A stretch of 64,000 nucleotides of DNA, taken from NCBI GenBank assembly GCA_041391765.1, contig JAWKNJ010000015.1, positions 1-64,000 of the forward strand. Reading direction: 5' to 3'. The number at the start of each line of letters is the position of its first letter. Positions within the stretch are counted from its first letter, which is position 1. The notes below the pieces were generated by a model. The model searched no databases. It had not been told where the DNA came from and saw nothing but the letters and a program-made list of their open reading frames with translations. Positions 1 through 9,386 of this stretch are shown in pieces. Origin of the DNA: SHAN690 sp041391765 (GTDB lineage: Bacteria; Bacteroidota; Bacteroidia; Flavobacteriales_G; Salibacteraceae). The position numbers and the translations under genes are program-made.

Positions 1-1
1 A

Positions 2-823
2 CTGATCAGGGCTGTTTCAAAAGGCGAGATTGACTACACTGTTGCCGACCACAATGTGGCGCTCCTGAACCAAAGCTACTATCCGAATCTTGATATCGAA
101 ACAGAACTGAGCCTAAAGCAGGAAATTGGTTGGGCCGTTCGCCAAACCAGCACTGAATTAATGGACAGTTTAAATTCATGGCTGGAAGAATTCAAGCATA
201 CAAAGCGCTTTGCGATGATTCATTTAAAGTACTTCAAAGCACGTTCGAAGCACAGAGATAAAGTGTTGAGCGAGTACAGCTCAGTCAGCGGTAAACGAAT
301 TTCACAGTATGATGAGATCATAAAAAAAGAAAGCGAACGGCTCGGTTGGGACTGGCGTTTACTCGCAGCACTTATTTATCACGAATCTCACTTTAACGCT
401 GAAGCACAGTCATGGTCTGGCGCGACCGGATTGATGCAGCTCATCCCTGAAACAGCGGAGCGCTATGGTGTTGATAGCCTCACCCACCCCGATGAAAATG
501 TCCATGCAGGAGTTTCATTTTTATTGAAACTTCAAGATTATTGGATAAAGCAAGGGCTGCAATCCACTCAACTTTATTGCTTCACCCTGGCTTCCTACAA
601 TGTAGGGCTCGGGCACGTTCTGGATGCGTGCAGATTGGCGGAAAAACATGGCCGCAGCAGAAAAGATTGGTATCAAGTAGCCGAGTTTCTTGAGTTGAAG
701 TGCGAACCTGAATTCTACAACGATTCTGTGGTGAAACACGGATATTGCCGAGGAACAGAGCCTGTTGCCTACGTAGATGATGTGATTTCGACCTGGAACC
801 ATTATCGGAATGTGGCGCTTTAA
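2..823 (+). CDS. mltF: Membrane-bound lytic murein transglycosylase F-like protein (5' end outside window)
   Basis: The reading frame is open from base 2, so the gene starts before the window; the GTG at 56 is internal. The first visible residues (RAVSKGEIDYTVADHN) look like the end of a periplasmic solute-binding (SBP_bac_3) domain, the N-terminal half of MltF proteins. An SLT lytic transglycosylase domain follows, with the catalytic glutamate in YHESHF near base 383 and the downstream GLMQLIP and ASYNVG motifs. Family enzymes cleave peptidoglycan glycan strands to 1,6-anhydromuropeptides in the periplasm. The gene ends 1 base before the convergent TonB receptor. The missing N-terminus should hold the signal sequence and most of the binding domain. 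Confidence 0.88.
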   Translation: MIRAVSKGEIDYTVADHNVALLNQSYYPNLDIETELSLKQEIGWAVRQTSTELMDSLNSWLEEFKHTKRFAMIHLKYFKARSKHRDKVLSEYSSVSGKRISQYDEIIKKESERLGWDWRLLAALIYHESHFNAEAQSWSGATGLMQLIPETAERYGVDSLTHPDENVHAGVSFLLKLQDYWIKQGLQSTQLYCFTLASYNVGLGHVLDACRLAEKHGRSRKDWYQVAEFLELKCEPEFYNDSVVKHGYCRGTEPVAYVDDVISTWNHYRNVAL

Positions 824-824
824 T

Positions 825-3395
825 CTAGAAAAGACACCTGAATGTGAACATGGGGAAGAAGCCCATGTGGTAGAACGTAATGTAGTCCCCGGTGCGTGGA
901 TCAAACTGACGGCTGAAAATGTTCTGATGGTTGGTCAAATTTTGAAGATCCATCGCAAACTCGGTGTACACCTTCTTGTAGTTGATCCGATAATAAATCT
1001 TAAGGTCTGTTCTGAAGTAATCGGGATGTCTTTTGGTAAACGCCTTTGATTCATCAAGCACCTCTACATTCGCTAAAACAGAAGCCGCCTCATTCACAGG
1101 AGTGTAGGGCTTTCCACCTGCGTACGAAGCTTTCAAATCAGCTCCAAAAGCAAGCTTTTGATTAATCCAATATTCGTATCCACCCAGTGCATTGGCCGTG
1201 TATAACATGTCAAAGGCCGTGCTTCGCCACTTTTTATCCAATGCCTGATATTCTGATTTGAACAGCGATCCATTGACCATAAAGTAGTAACCCTTATCCA
1301 AGAAGCGTTCAAGGGTAAGTTCCAACCCATAATTACGACCAATCCCCTTGTTTACCAAACTATCGTGCTGTGGGATATAAAAATCAGCCCCGACATTCAG
1401 CATTGAAAACGTTGATGTCGGGTCGCTTTCTACCGGTATATCATACAAGTGCTGATAGTATGTCTCTGCTTTAATTCGCAAATTTTCGGTGATCGATCCA
1501 TCATAGGACAAGGTGTAGTGATGGGCGCCCGAAAAGTCCAAATCCTTGTTTGATAAGCCGTTCACTGACTCAACGAAATAGACTGTTCGGGGCTGCATTT
1601 GATGGTGATTACCATAGGAAACAGCCAATGCGTTGTAATCGTTTAACAAGTAGCGAGCGGCAATTCGCGGTTCTACCGCCATCGACTGGTTGAGCAAAAA
1701 GTATTGTATGTGAACGCCACCACGGGCCCTGAAATGATCAGTAAATCGATACTCATTCTCGATATAAGTTCGTAGCAAATTGATTGTTGCGTTTTTGTCA
1801 TGAATGGTCGCTAGTGTTCGGTTAGAAGCCGCTCCCGCGCTATGATATCGAATATCATATGTATCCCAGCGCAATCCATACTTGGTCGAATTCCTTAGCG
1901 TCCGATGGTTTAACTCGAAGAAGAAAGAATACTTCGTTTCCCCTGACCTATCCTTATAGACCAAGGCACTTTGGTTATTCTCAACGTTAAATGTGTCAAT
2001 ATGAGTATTGATGCTGTTGTCGATCACTGACAAACCTGACTTTAGAGAAACCTTGTCGTTAAATCGGTGGTTGATATTCACCCCGCCAAGCCACAAGTCT
2101 GATCCGGTGGTCAGGTACTCACCCGGTGAACGCATATCAGTAGAATCCAGATCGCGATCATCCAACTCAATAAAACTGGTGGCTCCAATGCCAATTACCG
2201 AAATTGTGGTCTTCTCTGAAAGATTGAAATTGAAATAGCCTGTTAAGTCCTGAAATTGAGGTAAAACGCCAAAGTCAACGCCTATGTACTTCACGATGTC
2301 CAGAAATGAGTAGCGATATGTGAGGGAATAGGTTCCAATGTCCTTTTGCTTTGAAAAAGGGCCTTCAGCCCCAAACTCGAATCCATTCCAACCGGTTTGA
2401 AATCGATACTGGCGTTTTTTGGGATTCACGGCTTTCAGGTGTAAATCAAACACTCCCGACAAGGCGTTGCCATACTCAGAAGGAAATGCACCCATTAGAA
2501 AGTCGGAATTACCAATAAGGTTCATATTTAGAAGTGTAGTTGTGTTTCCGGTCAAACCGATTCCACCATAGTGGTTTGGATTCGGGATTTCAATTCCATC
2601 CAGTCGCCATTGAATTCCCGTTGGGGAATTTCCTCGAATGATGATGTCGTTTCGATCATCTCTAGTGGGTACAACACCCGCAAAACTGCGCGTCATCCGA
2701 GCCGGATCGCCCAATGTTCCGGCATATTTGTTCGCTTCTAACACATTGAAGCTTCGTCCGCTGGCATAGGCCAATTCATTCATCGTTCTTGCCCGATCAC
2801 GATCTGCTTCAACGACTACTTCATTCAAGCTCTCAATCGATGCTTCGAGGTCAATAGTCAAAAATTGCTCTTGCCCCGTATTCACGAGCAATGGTGTAAT
2901 CACTGATTGATATCCAATATAGGACACCGCGAGGTTTACTCGTCCTACGGGAACCTGTAATTGGAAGTGACCGTCCAAATCCGTGACGCCACTGTTTTCC
3001 GGAAACTCAACTACATAAACATTCGCAGCGGGGAGCGTCATTCCGGTTCCAACATCCTTCACCACGCCTCGAACGGTTTTGTAGATCAACTCGCTGTTGT
3101 TGCTCTGAGTATCAGTGCTGACCACAATGTTTTTTTCAATTCTCTTGAATCGCATCGGCTGCGCCTTGGCAATCTTCTTGAGCAGGTCATCCAATTCGAA
3201 TTCTCCCTCTATTGAGCTAATCGGAGCATTGACATCAATATCATCCTCCGAGAAAACAAAGTGCAAATCGGTTTGCGCTTCTATTTCAATGAACAATTCT
3301 CGCAGTGTCATTTGATCGCTACGGATGTTCAAAGTCTGGCTACTAAGCCCAAAATGGGCGAATACAATAAATGTGCTTATGAAAAGCGTTTTCAT
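825..3395 (-). CDS. TonB-dependent receptor with STN signalling domain
   Basis: This 856-residue outer-membrane receptor has a signal peptide (about 1-19), then an STN domain (about 20-95, the short N-terminal domain that contacts a FecR protein in the periplasm), a carboxypeptidase-regulatory-like beta-sandwich (about 105-190), a plug with the RGNSPTGIQWRLDGIEIPNP segment, and a 22-strand-type barrel ending in Phe. It lies 24 bases downstream of a FecR gene, itself preceded by an ECF sigma gene. This is the usual cell-surface signalling trio in which substrate binding frees the sigma factor. The imported substrate cannot be read from the sequence. No SusD-like lipoprotein is adjacent, which argues against a classic polysaccharide utilisation locus. 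Confidence 0.92.
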   Translation of the reverse strand: MKTLFISTFIVFAHFGLSSQTLNIRSDQMTLRELFIEIEAQTDLHFVFSEDDIDVNAPISSIEGEFELDDLLKKIAKAQPMRFKRIEKNIVVSTDTQSNNSELIYKTVRGVVKDVGTGMTLPAANVYVVEFPENSGVTDLDGHFQLQVPVGRVNLAVSYIGYQSVITPLLVNTGQEQFLTIDLEASIESLNEVVVEADRDRARTMNELAYASGRSFNVLEANKYAGTLGDPARMTRSFAGVVPTRDDRNDIIIRGNSPTGIQWRLDGIEIPNPNHYGGIGLTGNTTTLLNMNLIGNSDFLMGAFPSEYGNALSGVFDLHLKAVNPKKRQYRFQTGWNGFEFGAEGPFSKQKDIGTYSLTYRYSFLDIVKYIGVDFGVLPQFQDLTGYFNFNLSEKTTISVIGIGATSFIELDDRDLDSTDMRSPGEYLTTGSDLWLGGVNINHRFNDKVSLKSGLSVIDNSINTHIDTFNVENNQSALVYKDRSGETKYSFFFELNHRTLRNSTKYGLRWDTYDIRYHSAGAASNRTLATIHDKNATINLLRTYIENEYRFTDHFRARGGVHIQYFLLNQSMAVEPRIAARYLLNDYNALAVSYGNHHQMQPRTVYFVESVNGLSNKDLDFSGAHHYTLSYDGSITENLRIKAETYYQHLYDIPVESDPTSTFSMLNVGADFYIPQHDSLVNKGIGRNYGLELTLERFLDKGYYFMVNGSLFKSEYQALDKKWRSTAFDMLYTANALGGYEYWINQKLAFGADLKASYAGGKPYTPVNEAASVLANVEVLDESKAFTKRHPDYFRTDLKIYYRINYKKVYTEFAMDLQNLTNHQNIFSRQFDPRTGDYITFYHMGFFPMFTFRCLF

Positions 3396-3419
3396 CTCTA
3401 TATCTATGTTAAACTGGAA

Positions 3420-4340
3420 TTACTCTGGTTGAAAAATCAGGTATTCGTTCTCGCGTACCTGCTTGTAGTCAAGCCCCTTAGCGGCTGTTGTCGAGGCAAG
3501 TAACACCTCCAAACTTGGCTGTGTGAACTTTCCACTGATCGTGTATTCCTTCATCGAAGGCTGTTCGAGGCTAACCTTGACACTGTATTTGCGCATCATG
3601 AACTTGCAAAGGCGATCAAATGACATTCGTTCGAAAACAACATCCCCCTCTAACCATGCCGTGACCGACAAGGAATCAAATGCATGCACCGTAAGTTCAT
3701 GCGACTTCAAATCGAACGTAGCTTCCTGCATCGGTTCAATGATGCGTTCACCCGCATCGCCACTTACTTTTACGGAACCTTCTAGCAGCGAAACCACCAC
3801 GAGAGAGTCCTCACTGAATGCGTTGACATTGAAAGTGGTTCCCAACACCTGAGTATAAACCCCATTCGATTGAACCGTAAATGGTCGGCTCTTGTCATTA
3901 GCCACTTTAAACTGTGCTTCGCCATGTAGTATAACATCTCGATGATCGGATGCAAAAGACTCTGGATATTCTAGCGTGCTTCCCGAGTTCAGATTTACTT
4001 GGGTGCCATCTTCCAATGTGATTGTCTTCAACTCCCCTACACCCGTTTCCGCCATCAATATGGTCTCTCTTCCTAGCCCAAACCACAACCCCAAGGCTGT
4101 TCCAAGTAATACTGCAATAGAGGCTGCCAGTTGCAACCAAGATCGAGATGACTTTGTATCAACCGAAATTCGCTCTCGCAACTCATCATGTATTCGAGAT
4201 CGATCATCGTGACTTAATGTCCAAGATGCAGCTAAATTCAAGCGTTGGTCGGCAAAGGATTCAATCTCCTTGATTTCTTCTTCGTTGGCCAGTCCGGCAT
4301 CATACTTTTTAAGCAGCTCTGATAATCTATTGCGATCCAT
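3420..4340 (-). CDS. FecR-family anti-sigma factor
   Basis: This 306-residue single-pass inner-membrane protein has a cytoplasmic N-terminus that should bind the sigma factor, one membrane segment at about 68-90, a periplasmic FecR beta-domain (about 95-200, including a TLEDGTQVNLNSGS motif) and a C-terminal DUF4974-like domain (about 225-300), which is the Bacteroidota arrangement. It sits between the ECF sigma gene upstream and the STN-bearing receptor downstream, so it is the expected relay between receptor and sigma factor. The ATG start is clear and the length is normal for the family. Confidence 0.93.
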   Translation of the reverse strand: MDRNRLSELLKKYDAGLANEEEIKEIESFADQRLNLAASWTLSHDDRSRIHDELRERISVDTKSSRSWLQLAASIAVLLGTALGLWFGLGRETILMAETGVGELKTITLEDGTQVNLNSGSTLEYPESFASDHRDVILHGEAQFKVANDKSRPFTVQSNGVYTQVLGTTFNVNAFSEDSLVVVSLLEGSVKVSGDAGERIIEPMQEATFDLKSHELTVHAFDSLSVTAWLEGDVVFERMSFDRLCKFMMRKYSVKVSLEQPSMKEYTISGKFTQPSLEVLLASTTAAKGLDYKQVRENEYLIFQPE

Positions 4341-4412
4341 GGTGATCGGGTTTTGGTAATAAGTACCCGAACATGGAGTTCACACGTAAGGAAAAGTGAA
4401 AAAAAAATCAAA

Positions 4413-4988
4413 TCACTGAATACCAGTGATAAAAACCCAGCAAGCAATCAACAATTTGTCTTTTAGATGACTTAACGCGTTTGAAATATGGGTCTCAACC
4501 GTGCGTTGACTGATATTTAACTTTTCAGCTATTTGCGCGTTGGTAAGTTGCTCGTTTCGACTGAGCAGAAAAACTTCTCTGCAGCGTTCCGGCAGTTCTT
4601 CAATCGATTTTGAAACCGCATCCTGCAGCTCATTTAACTCGATCTGTTGGCCAGGAGACTCAGGAATATCCATTTCGAACAATGTCTCGAACCTTTCCTG
4701 GTGTGAATCTCGGAGCATCTTAAGGGACTGTAATTTAGCCGATCTTGACAGATAGGCTTCAGCTCGATCTACTTTCAAGGTTTCCCTTCTGGTCCAAATC
4801 GAAAGCATCACCTCCTGAACCACGTCCTTGGCGATTTCCTCATCCTTAGTAATCCTTAAAGAAATGGAAAACAAGCGCTCCCAATATCGCTCGAAGAGTT
4901 CATGGTAAGCCTGTTCTTTGCCTTGTGCAACAAACCTAATTAGTTCATCATCGGTCAGTTCGGTCGTATTTGAGCGTAAGGCCCGCAT
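4413..4988 (-). CDS. ECF-type RNA polymerase sigma factor
   Basis: This is a roughly 191-residue sigma-70 family protein with region 2 (about 20-85, ending in DVVQEVMLSIW) and region 4 (about 125-180, helix-turn-helix SQRTVETHISNAL). I chose the ATG at 4988; a TTG three codons upstream would add residues not expected for the family. Length and motifs match the FecI-like ECF factors of Bacteroidota that pair with FecR and an STN receptor, which are the next two genes on this strand. The C-terminus is hydrophobic (ACWVFITG), mildly unusual for a cytosolic protein. Likely autoregulated through the same relay, but I cannot identify its promoter. Confidence 0.92.
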   Translation of the reverse strand: MRALRSNTTELTDDELIRFVAQGKEQAYHELFERYWERLFSISLRITKDEEIAKDVVQEVMLSIWTRRETLKVDRAEAYLSRSAKLQSLKMLRDSHQERFETLFEMDIPESPGQQIELNELQDAVSKSIEELPERCREVFLLSRNEQLTNAQIAEKLNISQRTVETHISNALSHLKDKLLIACWVFITGIQ

Positions 4989-5039
4989 CACCAACAAAAG
5001 AAAGATATCCGGTGAAATCCGTGAACCAAAGTGGAAATA

Positions 5040-5771
5040 TCATTCCTCCCTATCCTCGTGGAAGAAGTACTTAAAATCCAAGGTAAGGTAACTCCCCAAA
5101 AGTGGAACGGATCCGGTTTCCTGGACACCATTGTAATCATAAACAAAAACAGAGTTATAGGCTCTTCTGAATGGCCTATGATATGAGCCTCCCAAATAAA
5201 AATAGCCTGACTTCTCTGTTCGATATTCGAATCCAATGTTGGCGATCAATCCTGAATTTAGCCAAGGCAAAACGTCTTTGCTATCAGACCAGGACGTCCG
5301 GAAACTTTTCTGTCCAAAGGCGGGCTTATTTCCATTGCTTCCAACGTCTGAAGGAAACATATCCATTGCCACGCCAAAAGCGGCATCCATGTACCACTTC
5401 TCACTAAGCTTTACAAAGACCAGCCCGGTAACCGGAATTTCATAACCAATGATTCCAAAGTAGGACGAATCAGCAAAACCACTCGCTCGGTTTTCTACGT
5501 AGGCCAGGTAATTCCTCCGTGTATAGTTGATACCTGATTCAATCGAAAGCCAATTGGTCACCCCTCTACGAATAACCCCACCGAAACTCATCCCAACCCT
5601 TTGCTGGATTGAATATAGATTGTTCTCTCCGGCACTTTGTGTCAAACCTGTACCCACGAGGTTGAGGGGAATAAGCGGCTTTAGCTGAAATCCGAACGTA
5701 GTCACACGTTCTTGAGCATAGCCCGCGACAACAAACAAGGAGAAAAATGATATGAGCAGGAATCTCTTCAA
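5040..5771 (-). CDS. Outer-membrane beta-barrel protein of unknown function
   Basis: This 243-residue protein has a signal peptide (MKRFLLISFFSLFVVAGYAQ, cleavage probably after AYAQ-like position 20) followed by alternating amphipathic strands and aromatic-rich turns (YTRRNY, GGSYHRPFRRAY). That pattern is typical of the 8-10-stranded porin-family (OmpW/outer membrane protein beta-barrel) folds of Bacteroidota. The start codon is TTG; no in-frame ATG preserves the signal peptide. The ECF sigma gene starts 51 bases downstream on the same strand, so co-transcription is possible. Function is not recognisable. Confidence 0.75.
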   Translation of the reverse strand: MKRFLLISFFSLFVVAGYAQERVTTFGFQLKPLIPLNLVGTGLTQSAGENNLYSIQQRVGMSFGGVIRRGVTNWLSIESGINYTRRNYLAYVENRASGFADSSYFGIIGYEIPVTGLVFVKLSEKWYMDAAFGVAMDMFPSDVGSNGNKPAFGQKSFRTSWSDSKDVLPWLNSGLIANIGFEYRTEKSGYFYLGGSYHRPFRRAYNSVFVYDYNGVQETGSVPLLGSYLTLDFKYFFHEDREE

Positions 5772-5827
5772 CTGGGTTCAAAAGTCTAAAAATGCACAAC
5801 GCGCGAAATGCCAAAGCGAGAATTCGG

Positions 5828-6178
5828 CTAATTGGAAACAACAGCTCCTATGATCGCTAGGAGAAAAGTGATGATTGAAATTCCAATAATTATCCACCGT
5901 AGTTGAGACGAAGCAATAAATTTTGGGCGTCCTCTGCCGAGGGCAGTATAATTAAGCTTGTCCACCTTCCGTTCATAAACCCGTTTAACCCCAAAATACA
6001 TAGGCTTGCGTTCATCTTCTTCATCCACTTGAGCCTCATATTCTATCTGGGCATCTATTAACAACTCCCCAAAATACTCTGCTTGTTCGCGCACATAAAA
6101 CCTATAAACCGTTTTTGTATGGTTCGTAGGATGCTTAAGCTTATTGGTAAAGTTGAATTGCTCTTCGAGATCGATCAT
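5828..6178 (-). CDS. Small tail-anchored membrane protein, unknown function
   Basis: This 116-residue protein has a hydrophilic N-terminal region rich in aromatic and acidic residues (about 1-85) and one C-terminal membrane segment (about 92-114), so it is probably tail-anchored with its bulk in the cytoplasm. Its start overlaps the stop of the upstream M23 peptidase gene by 4 bases, which implies translational coupling. The pairing with a cell-wall hydrolase suggests an envelope role, but this is inference. I do not recognise a named family. Confidence 0.7.
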   Translation of the reverse strand: MIDLEEQFNFTNKLKHPTNHTKTVYRFYVREQAEYFGELLIDAQIEYEAQVDEEDERKPMYFGVKRVYERKVDKLNYTALGRGRPKFIASSQLRWIIIGISIITFLLAIIGAVVSN

Positions 6179-7290
6179 ATGACTCGCAAACGCTGACCTA
6201 CGTAGAGGTAAGAATTCCTTCTAATGCCATTCAATTCAGCCAATTTGTTTGTCGTAGTGCCGTATTGCTTGGCTATTTCATACAGATTATCTCCTCTCCT
6301 AACGGTATGAAATAAAACCCCTTTGGGATAGGCTACAAAACCGTTTTTCACCCTTTTTAGCATCAGGGTGTCATTGAGCAATGCCCTATCATCAAAGGAT
6401 ATAAAACTCATTGGATTCAGCGGCACACCTTTAAATCTGACTTCGAAATGCAAATGACTTCCTGTACTGTGTCCTGAACTGCCTCCAAGCCCAATTAATT
6501 GACCGCCCTCGACCACATCACCTTCCTTGACTTTGAATCGATGAAGATGAGCATAGGTTGTTTCCAAACCATTGTAGTGACGAATGACAACAACTCTACC
6601 ATATCCCCCCGAGGATCGAGCAACTCGAACTACTCCGGGAAAAGCAGCAACAACGGTGTCCCAAACCTGGAGATCGATGTCGATGCCATTGTGCATACGC
6701 CCATCACGCCATCCGAATTTGGAGGTTAACACATCGTTGTGAGGAACATGAAACTCACCCAAGTTACCGGCACCCGCCAATAGCAAGGAAAAGGCGGTAT
6801 CCATTTGCCACATATCGTTCTTATATGGGTTTGGTGTGCCCACTACCCAATCAGGATAAAAATCCATGGCAGGATAAGGGTAGTTGTTCAGTCCGATGAA
6901 AACATCTTCGGGAGTCATTTCCGGCAGATCCTCCGGTCTGTTGGCAAGGAAAATATTGATCTGATTGATCAGTGCATAAGGTACTTTCCCCTCGGCTTCA
7001 AACAGGGAATCAATATATAGAGTAAGCTCTTCTTCTGTTTTATTCTTGAGATTAAGATAAAGGTTGATATAGTTTGTGAGTTCATTCGCTCCGTGAAATT
7101 TCATAATGGAGTCACGCAGATCACTAACTTCAACATCCGAAAGACCATCAACCGCATCGAAGAGCAACTCCTCCCCATACATAACTACCGCTTGCACGGT
7201 ATCGCGTTTGGCGACCTCTTCTTTGACCGGACCGGAAGCCATAGCCAAAGAAGTAACACCCGTCAGTAGTATGGATAAATAAGGCTTCAT
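6175..7290 (-). CDS. M23-family peptidoglycan endopeptidase with C-terminal LysM
   Basis: This is a roughly 371-residue secreted protein. The ATG at 7290 gives a clean signal peptide (MKPYLSILLTGVTSLAMASG); a longer frame from 7341 adds 17 residues that do not fit. The central M23/LytM domain has HNGIDID (HxxxD zinc ligands) and GSHLHFEVR (HxH), so all metal ligands are present and activity is expected. A LysM module closes the protein (HTVRRGDNLYEIAKQYG to the end) and should bind peptidoglycan. The N-terminal 150 residues are helical and of unknown role. It cleaves peptide cross-links in the periplasm. The 116-residue membrane protein downstream overlaps it by 4 bases. Confidence 0.92.
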   Translation of the reverse strand: MKPYLSILLTGVTSLAMASGPVKEEVAKRDTVQAVVMYGEELLFDAVDGLSDVEVSDLRDSIMKFHGANELTNYINLYLNLKNKTEEELTLYIDSLFEAEGKVPYALINQINIFLANRPEDLPEMTPEDVFIGLNNYPYPAMDFYPDWVVGTPNPYKNDMWQMDTAFSLLLAGAGNLGEFHVPHNDVLTSKFGWRDGRMHNGIDIDLQVWDTVVAAFPGVVRVARSSGGYGRVVVIRHYNGLETTYAHLHRFKVKEGDVVEGGQLIGLGGSSGHSTGSHLHFEVRFKGVPLNPMSFISFDDRALLNDTLMLKRVKNGFVAYPKGVLFHTVRRGDNLYEIAKQYGTTTNKLAELNGIRRNSYLYVGQRLRVI

Positions 7291-7360
7291 GATGGTAAGG
7301 CGACCAAAAATATGTGATTTGCGATAAGAAATGACACTCATAACACAATGGTAAACAGCG

Positions 7361-7915
7361 CTATTTCCACTTAATGTTGCAGCCCATGCTAGGAAACTGC
7401 TCCTTGACTACTTCACGCTTTTCGATCAATGCGGTGCATACTTCGGCCAAATCGGATCCCGTCACAGGATTGCCATTTCCCGGTGTACTATCATCCATTC
7501 TGCCGCGGTAAACACATCTCAAATCCGCGTCAAAAACGCTAAAGTCAGGAGTGCAAGCAGCATCAAAGGCACGAGCAACATCCTGAGATTCATCATATAG
7601 ATACGGAAACGGGAATTCCAACTCTAAAGCCAATTCCCTCATTTTGCCCGGACCATCTTGAGGGTATTTCTCCACATCATTAGAACTGATGGCGATGAAC
7701 GAAATACCCATTGGTTGGTATTGGTTCGCCAACTCAACTAGCTTCTTTCTGACATGCACCACATATGGACAGTGATTGCATATAAACATCACCACTGTGC
7801 CATGTTCGCCTCTAACACCCTTCATCGAAATTGATTGTCCCGTCACAACGTCCGTGAGCCTGAAATCGGGAGCTAAGTAGCCAAGTTCCCGTTCGATTGT
7901 TTCTGTTAATGCCAT
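7361..7915 (-). CDS. Thioredoxin-fold redoxin (AhpC/TSA-like)
   Basis: This 184-residue cytosolic protein has a peroxiredoxin-like thioredoxin fold: APDFRLTDV near the N-terminus, an MFICNHCPYVVHVRKK active-site segment and a C-terminal VYRGRMDD strand. The motif has a single cysteine (NHCPYV) where thioredoxins have CxxC, as in the widespread thioredoxin family proteins of this type; it is more likely a thiol peroxidase-like or redox-sensing protein than a thioredoxin. There is no signal peptide. It is transcribed divergently from the YceI gene, with 104 bases between the start codons. Confidence 0.85.
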   Translation of the reverse strand: MALTETIERELGYLAPDFRLTDVVTGQSISMKGVRGEHGTVVMFICNHCPYVVHVRKKLVELANQYQPMGISFIAISSNDVEKYPQDGPGKMRELALELEFPFPYLYDESQDVARAFDAACTPDFSVFDADLRCVYRGRMDDSTPGNGNPVTGSDLAEVCTALIEKREVVKEQFPSMGCNIKWK

Positions 7916-7989
7916 ACACCAAATGTGCGAATAACCAGAAAATAAGGATTCATTAACATTTATTTACCTATACATTATATGTACATACA

Positions 7990-7997
7990 TACATTTG
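7990..7997 (+). promoter_or_regulatory. Putative -7 element of the yceI-like gene
   Basis: TACATTTG matches the Bacteroidota -7 consensus TAnnTTTG and lies 22 bases before the ATG at 8020. A TTTA-containing -33-like stretch is present about 23 bases further upstream in an AT-rich region. The call rests on motif and position only. Confidence 0.4.
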
Positions 7998-8019
7998 TGT
8001 CTCAATAATTGATTAAAAC

Positions 8020-8628
8020 ATGAAAACAATCCAATTAACACTCTTAGCAGGACTAGGCACACTGATATTTGCCTTTGTTCCTCCAACTAAACTCAGCACG
8101 CTAACTGTAAAACCTGAGGCTAGTAAAATAGAATGGTTCGCAGAAAAAGTAACCGGCAAGCACAACGGAACAGTAATGTTGAAGGATGGCACGCTGAAGC
8201 TGGATGGAAACAAGATCGTTTCCGGTAGTTTCAATGTGGACATGACTTCGATTAATGTTACTGATTTGGAAGGCGAATACAAGGGCAAGCTTGAAGGTCA
8301 CCTGAAGTCACCTGACTTTTTCGATGTTCAAAATCATGAAACTGCTACTTTCTCGATCAAGTCAGTGTCTGACCTAAAATCTAACCCTTCTTACAACTCA
8401 GAGATCAAGGGCGATTTAACCATCAAAGGAATCACCCAAGCAGTTTCATTCCCTGCCAAGGTGACCATCACCGATGGTAAACTAGCTGCCTATGGCGAAT
8501 TGGTGATCGATCGATCAAAATTTGATGTTCGTTACGGTTCACCAAGCTTTTTCAACGATCTGGGAGACAAGGCCATCATGGATGAATTCACAATGAAAAT
8601 TAGCATCGGAGCTAAAACAGATGTGTAG
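8020..8628 (+). CDS. YceI-family lipid-binding periplasmic protein
   Basis: This 202-residue protein has an N-terminal hydrophobic export signal (MKTIQLTLLAGLGTLIFAFV) followed by a complete YceI domain. Visible family signatures are SKIEWFAEKVTGKHNGTV, the SGSFNVDMTSINVTDLEG strand pair, HLKSPDFFDVQ and a DRSKFDVRYGSPSFFNDLGD stretch near the C-terminus. YceI proteins are lipocalin-like barrels that bind polyisoprenoids or other amphiphiles. It is monocistronic, with its own promoter-like element and a strong terminator behind it. Confidence 0.93.
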   Translation: MKTIQLTLLAGLGTLIFAFVPPTKLSTLTVKPEASKIEWFAEKVTGKHNGTVMLKDGTLKLDGNKIVSGSFNVDMTSINVTDLEGEYKGKLEGHLKSPDFFDVQNHETATFSIKSVSDLKSNPSYNSEIKGDLTIKGITQAVSFPAKVTITDGKLAAYGELVIDRSKFDVRYGSPSFFNDLGDKAIMDEFTMKISIGAKTDV

Positions 8629-8657
8629 GTGGTGTATTCACGCGCTAAGCGTGAGTG

Positions 8658-8690
8658 AGCCCTCTCGGATCAAGTCTGGGAGGGCTTTTT
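8658..8690 (+). terminator. Rho-independent terminator after the yceI-like gene
   Basis: The arms AGCCCTC and GAGGGCT form a 7-bp GC-rich stem separated by 15 bases, followed directly by a T run. It ends just before the rnhB start and separates the two transcripts. Confidence 0.85.
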
Positions 8691-8700
8691 ATTTACCATA

Positions 8701-9315
8701 ATGTTAGCTTCGCTTATGCTAAAAGCAAGGCTAACCGCGAAACGATTGGAGGCCGGGTGCGATGAAGTTGGGCGCGGCTGCCTGGCCGGACCGGTAGTAG
8801 CTGCAGCCGTGATATTACCGCCTCGTTTTAGGCATCCTGATCTGAACGATTCAAAACAGCTAAGTGCTAAAAAGCGAAGGGAACTTTGTAGCTTAATTCA
8901 GGAAAAGGCTGCGGCTTGGTCCGTGAACTTCATTGACCCTGAAATCATTGATCAAATCAACATTTTGAACGCATCGTTTCTAGCCATGAGCAATGCGGTT
9001 AGAGAGCTTTCCGTACAACCGGAATTCCTTCTGATTGATGGCAACCGATTTCGGTCCGAATTGAACATTCCCTACCAATGCATCATCAAAGGAGATAGCA
9101 AAATTGGCTCTATTGCTGCAGCATCCATTCTGGCGAAAACCTTCAGGGATGATTACATGGAGCGGCTTCATGAAGAGTTTCCTGAATACGCATGGAATAG
9201 GAATGTAGGCTATCCCACAAAAGCTCATCGGGATGCCATTTTGAAGTTTGGAACAACGCCTCATCACCGGAAGAGTTTCCAACTTCTACCGCGACAATTG
9301 GAGCTCCAATTCTAG
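8701..9315 (+). CDS. rnhB: Ribonuclease HII
   Basis: This protein of up to 204 residues carries the RNase HII signatures: EAGCDEVGRGCLAGPV (first catalytic Asp-Glu pair), LNDSKQLS, LLIDGNRF and the SIAAASILAKTFRD segment. It cleaves the RNA strand of RNA-DNA hybrids and removes misincorporated ribonucleotides from DNA. Family members usually have 10-12 residues before EAGCDE, so the true start may be the ATG at 8716 rather than 8701. It follows the yceI terminator closely and is 71 bases upstream of the next gene on the same strand. Confidence 0.95.
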   Translation: MLASLMLKARLTAKRLEAGCDEVGRGCLAGPVVAAAVILPPRFRHPDLNDSKQLSAKKRRELCSLIQEKAAAWSVNFIDPEIIDQINILNASFLAMSNAVRELSVQPEFLLIDGNRFRSELNIPYQCIIKGDSKIGSIAAASILAKTFRDDYMERLHEEFPEYAWNRNVGYPTKAHRDAILKFGTTPHHRKSFQLLPRQLELQF

Positions 9316-9386
9316 GCTAACAACGGGCGTTGAAGAAAAGTGCGGAGCCAACTTTCAACCATCCGCACCCCGATTACCTTTGCTAA

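Noticed and set aside
825..4988. A polysaccharide utilisation locus around the STN-type receptor
   Set aside because: There is no SusD-like lipoprotein, glycoside hydrolase or sulfatase nearby; only the sigma and anti-sigma pair accompanies the receptor.
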